Origin: Treponema sp. | Lineage (GTDB): Bacteria; Spirochaetota; Spirochaetia; Treponematales; Treponemataceae | Assembly (NCBI GenBank): GCA_017450535.1 | Contig: JAFSTK010000113.1 | Span: forward strand, 1 to 36,720 | Direction: 5' to 3' | Length of the DNA stretch: 36,720 bases | In this document: positions 33,629 through 36,720 of the stretch, piece by piece | How positions within the stretch are numbered: position 1 is the first letter of the stretch | How the letters are laid out: every line of letters starts with the position of its first letter | The notes under the pieces: model-generated | Database searches by the model: none | The model's input: only the letters and a program-made list of their open reading frames with translations | Told to the model about the DNA's origin: nothing | Position numbers and translations under genes: made by a program

Positions 33629-34245
33629 AAGACAAGAATATTTATTTTTATGGCGCGGCGGCACTTGCGCTTATTGTTCCTGTGCCAGGGCGTTTTGCTT
33701 TTGGAGTGTTGCTCGCATTGCTTTTCGTAATTCAAATTGTGACTGGTGTGCTGATGTGTCATCTTGTCGCGATTCTGAAACTTGATGACCTTAAAAATGT
33801 ACTTGTTTCTGTCGCGCTGATTGCGGTGACTGTGTTTTATAAGCAGCTGCTCATTTTGTTTTGTCCGATTGCGGCTTTTACTTTGGGCTTCCTCATCTTT
33901 TTGCCGGCGTTGTCTGCGGTGATTATTGAGTTTTCGTTTAAAGAAAATGATATGCCGTTGATTGAGGATTTGCGTGAAAAAGTCATGCGAATACTGGTGT
34001 TCATAAGTTGCATGCTTGGCATCTATTTGTTCAGAGATATAGTTGGTTTTGGAACGCTGACTTTACCTGCGTTCAACAAGATTGCAACCATTCATTTGTT
34101 TTCTGCCAAGCCTGACACTACTTATGCGAGTTCTTTTCTCGCCACTATTTCTGGTGCTTTTGTGATTGTCGCTGTCATTCTTGCCGGTTATATCATCGTT
34201 AAAAAACAATTTGACAGAATTGAGCGACAGGGGGATATGCAATGA
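33625..34245 (+). CDS. rnfE: RnfE-like membrane subunit without conserved cluster cysteines
   Basis: Six-helix protein of 206 residues in the RnfA/RnfE family slot. The family motif GLCPALAV near the N-terminus is YGAAALALIVPVP here, and the NCxxLG motif of the central helix is replaced by LFCPIAAFTLG. These cysteines coordinate the [2Fe-2S] cluster shared by RnfA and RnfE in characterised complexes. Starts in the 4-nt overlap (ATGA) with the rnfG-position gene. Confidence 0.75.
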   Translation: MKDKNIYFYGAAALALIVPVPGRFAFGVLLALLFVIQIVTGVLMCHLVAILKLDDLKNVLVSVALIAVTVFYKQLLILFCPIAAFTLGFLIFLPALSAVIIEFSFKENDMPLIEDLREKVMRILVFISCMLGIYLFRDIVGFGTLTLPAFNKIATIHLFSAKPDTTYASSFLATISGAFVIVAVILAGYIIVKKQFDRIERQGDMQ

Positions 34246-34805
34246 TTGTAAACACCGTTGTATATTATGTTCTTTTGGCTTCTGCATTTTTGATTTATGG
34301 CATTGGAACTGAAAATCTCATTTCTTCTCATAATGACTACGGTTCTTTGCTTTTGACCTATGTAAAGTCATTGATTACGAGCACGGCGACGGTCTCTGTC
34401 TCTTATTTGATTGCGAATGCCTTGCTTGCTCCTGCACATCTTTCGGAATTGTATCCGTTGGTGACAATTTTTGTATTCGTTATTTTTTCCGCGGTCATTG
34501 AAGTTTTTATCGGAATTGGTTTGCAGAATTCCATTACTGAATTTGGCGTGCCGTTTCTCTGTGTGCTGCTTGCAATGAATGAAGCGACATCCATTGGGTA
34601 CGCTATTGTAATTGTCGCCGCAACAGAAACCGCATACTATGTGCTGATAGGAATCGTGGATGCTTTGCGCAATTGGTTCGACATTTTTGCACCTGTAATC
34701 GGTCTAAGAGTGTTCTCGCTGCTTTTAATCAGTTTGAGCATTATTGTTCTTGCGCTCTCTGCATTCAATGTCTCATGGCTTTCTCTTCTGGAGGTGGCAC
34801 AATGA
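34242..34805 (+). CDS. rnfA: RnfA-like membrane subunit without conserved cluster cysteines
   Basis: Six-helix protein of 187 residues. Helix pattern and length fit RnfA, but the N-terminal GICPFLG motif is not found (residues about 20-40 read GIGTENLISSHNDYG), and TTNCAVLG appears as LAMNEATSIG. Starts within the rnfE stop (4-nt overlap) and ends overlapping the rnfB start by 3 nt. Confidence 0.75.
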   Translation: MIVNTVVYYVLLASAFLIYGIGTENLISSHNDYGSLLLTYVKSLITSTATVSVSYLIANALLAPAHLSELYPLVTIFVFVIFSAVIEVFIGIGLQNSITEFGVPFLCVLLAMNEATSIGYAIVIVAATETAYYVLIGIVDALRNWFDIFAPVIGLRVFSLLLISLSIIVLALSAFNVSWLSLLEVAQ

Positions 34806-35341
34806 TTTTAGCGATTTTACTGTTTGTCGTATTTCTTTTGGTGACGACGGGCTTTTTGTTCTTCTTTTTTTGTTTTTTTGTCCCCGCGTTAAAGTCAAAA
34901 TATTATGGTGTCTCTTCGATTCTTTCTACGGAAAAGAATGTGACGTATGAGCTTGATAAGGATGATTTGATTGAGTCTGACATTACAAAACATGCAGTTG
35001 TCACTACAGCCGCAAAAGATGAGCAGACCAGACGTATGCAGTATACGGGACTCAAAAAATGCGCGGTTTTTTATGATGTGTATGAGTCAGAATACAATGA
35101 CTATTACGGATGCGTTGGTTTTGGCGACTGCATGAATGTTTGCCGTCAAAACGCCATTCAGATTGAGAACGGCATTGCGGTGGTGACAGACCTTTGTGAT
35201 GGGTGCGGAGAATGCCTTTCAGTCTGTCCGGTGCGGCTTATTTCACTGGTAGAAAAAAATGAGGGAAAAACATCTCTTCCAGCAAAAAAGCACTTTAAAT
35301 TTTGGCGAAACTGTTATAAAATAATAAAACAAAGGAGTTAA
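34802..35341 (+). CDS. rnfB: RnfB-like ferredoxin subunit, truncated
   Basis: 179 residues; one N-terminal membrane helix (3-28) and a cytoplasmic domain. The four-cysteine N-terminal cluster domain of normal RnfB (GACGYxGC type) is absent. The ferredoxin domain is recognisable: YGCVGFGDCMNVC (C104, C110, C114), NGIAVV, then CDGCGECLSVCP (C132, C135, C138, C142). In normal RnfB a further cysteine four residues before YGC completes the first cluster; here that position is Asp100, which could be a ligand. C87 (LKKC) matches another conserved cysteine. Normal RnfB has about 10-12 cluster cysteines in this domain plus the missing one. Confidence 0.8.
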   Translation: MILAILLFVVFLLVTTGFLFFFFCFFVPALKSKYYGVSSILSTEKNVTYELDKDDLIESDITKHAVVTTAAKDEQTRRMQYTGLKKCAVFYDVYESEYNDYYGCVGFGDCMNVCRQNAIQIENGIAVVTDLCDGCGECLSVCPVRLISLVEKNEGKTSLPAKKHFKFWRNCYKIIKQRS

Positions 35342-35390
35342 ACGTACAAAAGGTTGCTGCAGGGTGGGGCGCGACACTTGGTTATTTATT

Positions 35391-36720
35391 ATGAAAGTGT
35401 TGCATATCTGCATGATGATTTCATCCAGCCTTTCGGGAGCGGAGTCCCCGGATATTCTGGAGCAAAAATATCAGCGTCTCTACAAAAAACTCATTTCCTT
35501 TCTGTACGCAAACCCGGCGTGTAAATTCACGTTCTCTTTTTACGGTACATTTTTTTCCTGGCTCACCAAAAAACATCCCGAATTCGTTCAGTTGCTCAAA
35601 GAACTGCTCGCACGCAAACAGATTGAAGTTTTAGGCGGCGGCTATTATAATCCTGTCTTTCCGTTGCTTTTGCCGATGGACAGAAGCGGTCAGATTGAGA
35701 TGTACGGCTCGGAATTGAGCGGCGCATTGGGAAAACGACCTCGTGGCATGACTTTGTACGGCTCGGTGTGGGACAGTTCCTTGGTTTCTACATTGTACAG
35801 CTGCGGAATGGAATATGTGCTTTTGGATAACTCTCTCATTCCGCCTGCAAAACGAGTCGCATTGCCGCTCTTGGTGACGGAGCAGGGAAAGTCTGTAAAG
35901 GTTCTGCCGTCTATTCACGATGGCGTTTCTTTTCCGTCGCATGATGATGTGAGCGCATATCTTTCTGATTTGAAAAAACAGGCGTCAAAGTTGCAGAAAA
36001 AATCTCCTGAGATTTCGGAAGAAAACAGAATTATAAGCATTGTTTTTGATTCTGACCGTTTTTTACAGTTGTTTGAAGATGGATGGATTGAAAATCTTTA
36101 CAAGACCGCACAGGAGACTGAAGGAATCAATTTTACCTATCCGCAGGAATATCTTCACAAGTATACTTCATTGGTGCCTGCATACATCGCCCCCGGCATT
36201 CAGTCGGACATTGCTCAGTGGGGACTTGTTCCATACATGCCGCAGGAAAACAAAACAAATTATCCGGTTACGATTTATGATTTTCTTTCTACCTATCCAC
36301 GTAATCATGCGCTTTACGACCGGGTGCTCTACATCAGCACGCTGATTGCAAACTCTCATGGCGATAAAATCCGTAAAAAACTTGCGCGTGAAAAACTTTG
36401 GCAGGCACAGACGGGAAACGCATTTGTCTGTGACCCGGAAGGCATTTTTGCTACTAATGCAATTCGCCAGAACGCATACCGTGCGCTTACTGAAGCTGAA
36501 AAAATAGTGCGCGAATGTCTGCCGAAAGGAAAATCTTTTGCGGAATCCGTCACCAGCTATGATTACAATGCGGACGGAAATGATGAGTATGTCTGTCAGA
36601 TGCAGTCGTTTGACACTTGTATTTCCCGAAAAGGTGCCAGCATTACTGAGCTGGATATTATGCATAATATGGGAAATTATGCGGACAATTTGAAGCGTAT
36701 CGAAAAATTTGACAAGGTTG
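35391..36720 (+). CDS. GH57-like (4-alpha-glucanotransferase family) protein, partial, catalytic residues changed
   Basis: The gene runs off the right edge; 443 codons are visible. Fold hallmarks of the GH57/DUF1925-1926 glucanotransferase family are present: LGGGYYNPVFPL at 81-92, GKRPRGMTLYGSVWDSS at 114-130, EKLWQAQTGNAF, and ISRKGASITELDI in the C-terminal part. The catalytic nucleophile is normally Glu in LTERVWEP; here the aligned residue is Gly124. The HxHQP motif near the N-terminus is absent and the HDDGEKFG motif is reduced to VFDSDRF (D220, D222). It is therefore probably not an active glucanotransferase. ATG at 35391 lacks a clear ribosome site; GTG at 35364 is possible. It begins 49 nt after rnfB. 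Confidence 0.75.
   Translation, partial: MKVLHICMMISSSLSGAESPDILEQKYQRLYKKLISFLYANPACKFTFSFYGTFFSWLTKKHPEFVQLLKELLARKQIEVLGGGYYNPVFPLLLPMDRSGQIEMYGSELSGALGKRPRGMTLYGSVWDSSLVSTLYSCGMEYVLLDNSLIPPAKRVALPLLVTEQGKSVKVLPSIHDGVSFPSHDDVSAYLSDLKKQASKLQKKSPEISEENRIISIVFDSDRFLQLFEDGWIENLYKTAQETEGINFTYPQEYLHKYTSLVPAYIAPGIQSDIAQWGLVPYMPQENKTNYPVTIYDFLSTYPRNHALYDRVLYISTLIANSHGDKIRKKLAREKLWQAQTGNAFVCDPEGIFATNAIRQNAYRALTEAEKIVRECLPKGKSFAESVTSYDYNADGNDEYVCQMQSFDTCISRKGASITELDIMHNMGNYADNLKRIEKFDKV

Noticed and set aside
345-36720. Functional link between nif and rnf because Rnf supplies electrons to nitrogenase in Rhodobacter and Azotobacter
   Set aside because: The two clusters are about 27 kb apart with unrelated genes between, and the Rnf here appears to lack the residues needed for that reaction.

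Overview
The window looks like a chromosomal stretch of a nitrogen-fixing spirochaete, most likely a gut, rumen or termite Treponema. I infer this from the gene content: an archaeal-type cytidylate kinase beside yicC, a DUF6675-like secreted protein, TPR and ankyrin proteins, a cluster-III-like NifH start, and an Rnf-type operon preceded by an unrecognised membrane protein. Base composition is moderate to low in G+C. There are no insertion sequences, phage genes, CRISPR arrays, rRNAs or tRNAs that I can see. Genes are tightly packed and no gene-free stretch exceeds 300 bases; the longest gaps are 136-344, 3248-3450 and 16884-17067.

Layout. (1) 1-2299: the 5' end of nifH (minus) is divergent from nifB, a NifX/NafY-like gene and a TatD-associated radical SAM gene. 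The two promoters are mirror images with a shared 17-bp operator-like element just downstream of each start site. (2) 2303-7231: argC (minus), murC, a DUF4230 membrane protein (minus), then yicC and cmk. (3) 7319-9586: a Cache/degenerate-GGDEF/EAL signalling protein whose reading frame is broken by an amber codon in the first membrane helix. (4) 9686-16883, all minus: leuC-leuD, a D-2-hydroxyacid dehydrogenase, a small HMA-fold protein without CxxC, rlmN, two TPR-type genes, an ankyrin lipoprotein/secreted-type gene and rsmD. (5) 17068-20403: the classical rpsF-ssb-rpsR-rplI-dnaB block. (6) 20486-25794: a WecA-like glycan initiator with a G9 tract upstream of its promoter, facing a DUF6675-like gene and the rfbACDB dTDP-rhamnose operon. 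(7) 25875-29404: pcnB, a P-loop/Asp23-like protein, an RluA-type pseudouridine synthase and a DUF212 membrane protein. (8) 29425-36720: a membrane protein interrupted at a T9 tract, then rnfCDGEAB in canonical order, then a partial GH57-like gene.

The most interesting part is region 8. Gene order and folds say Rnf, and the iron-sulphur motifs of RnfC and one cluster motif of RnfB are intact. However, the residues that normally bind NADH/FMN in RnfC, carry covalent FMN in RnfD and RnfG, hold the intramembrane iron-sulphur cluster in RnfA/RnfE and form the N-terminal cluster domain of RnfB appear to be missing. The adjacent GH57-like protein also lacks its catalytic nucleophile. This looks like a repurposed, Rnf-derived membrane complex rather than a normal ferredoxin:NAD oxidoreductase.

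A second window-wide signal is promoter architecture: about ten genes have a TATAAT-like -10 box ending only 6-9 nt before the start codon and no Shine-Dalgarno, implying widespread leaderless mRNAs. Homopolymer tracts (G9 at wecA, T9 in the gene before rnfC) suggest phase-variable or slippage-controlled expression of surface and membrane functions.
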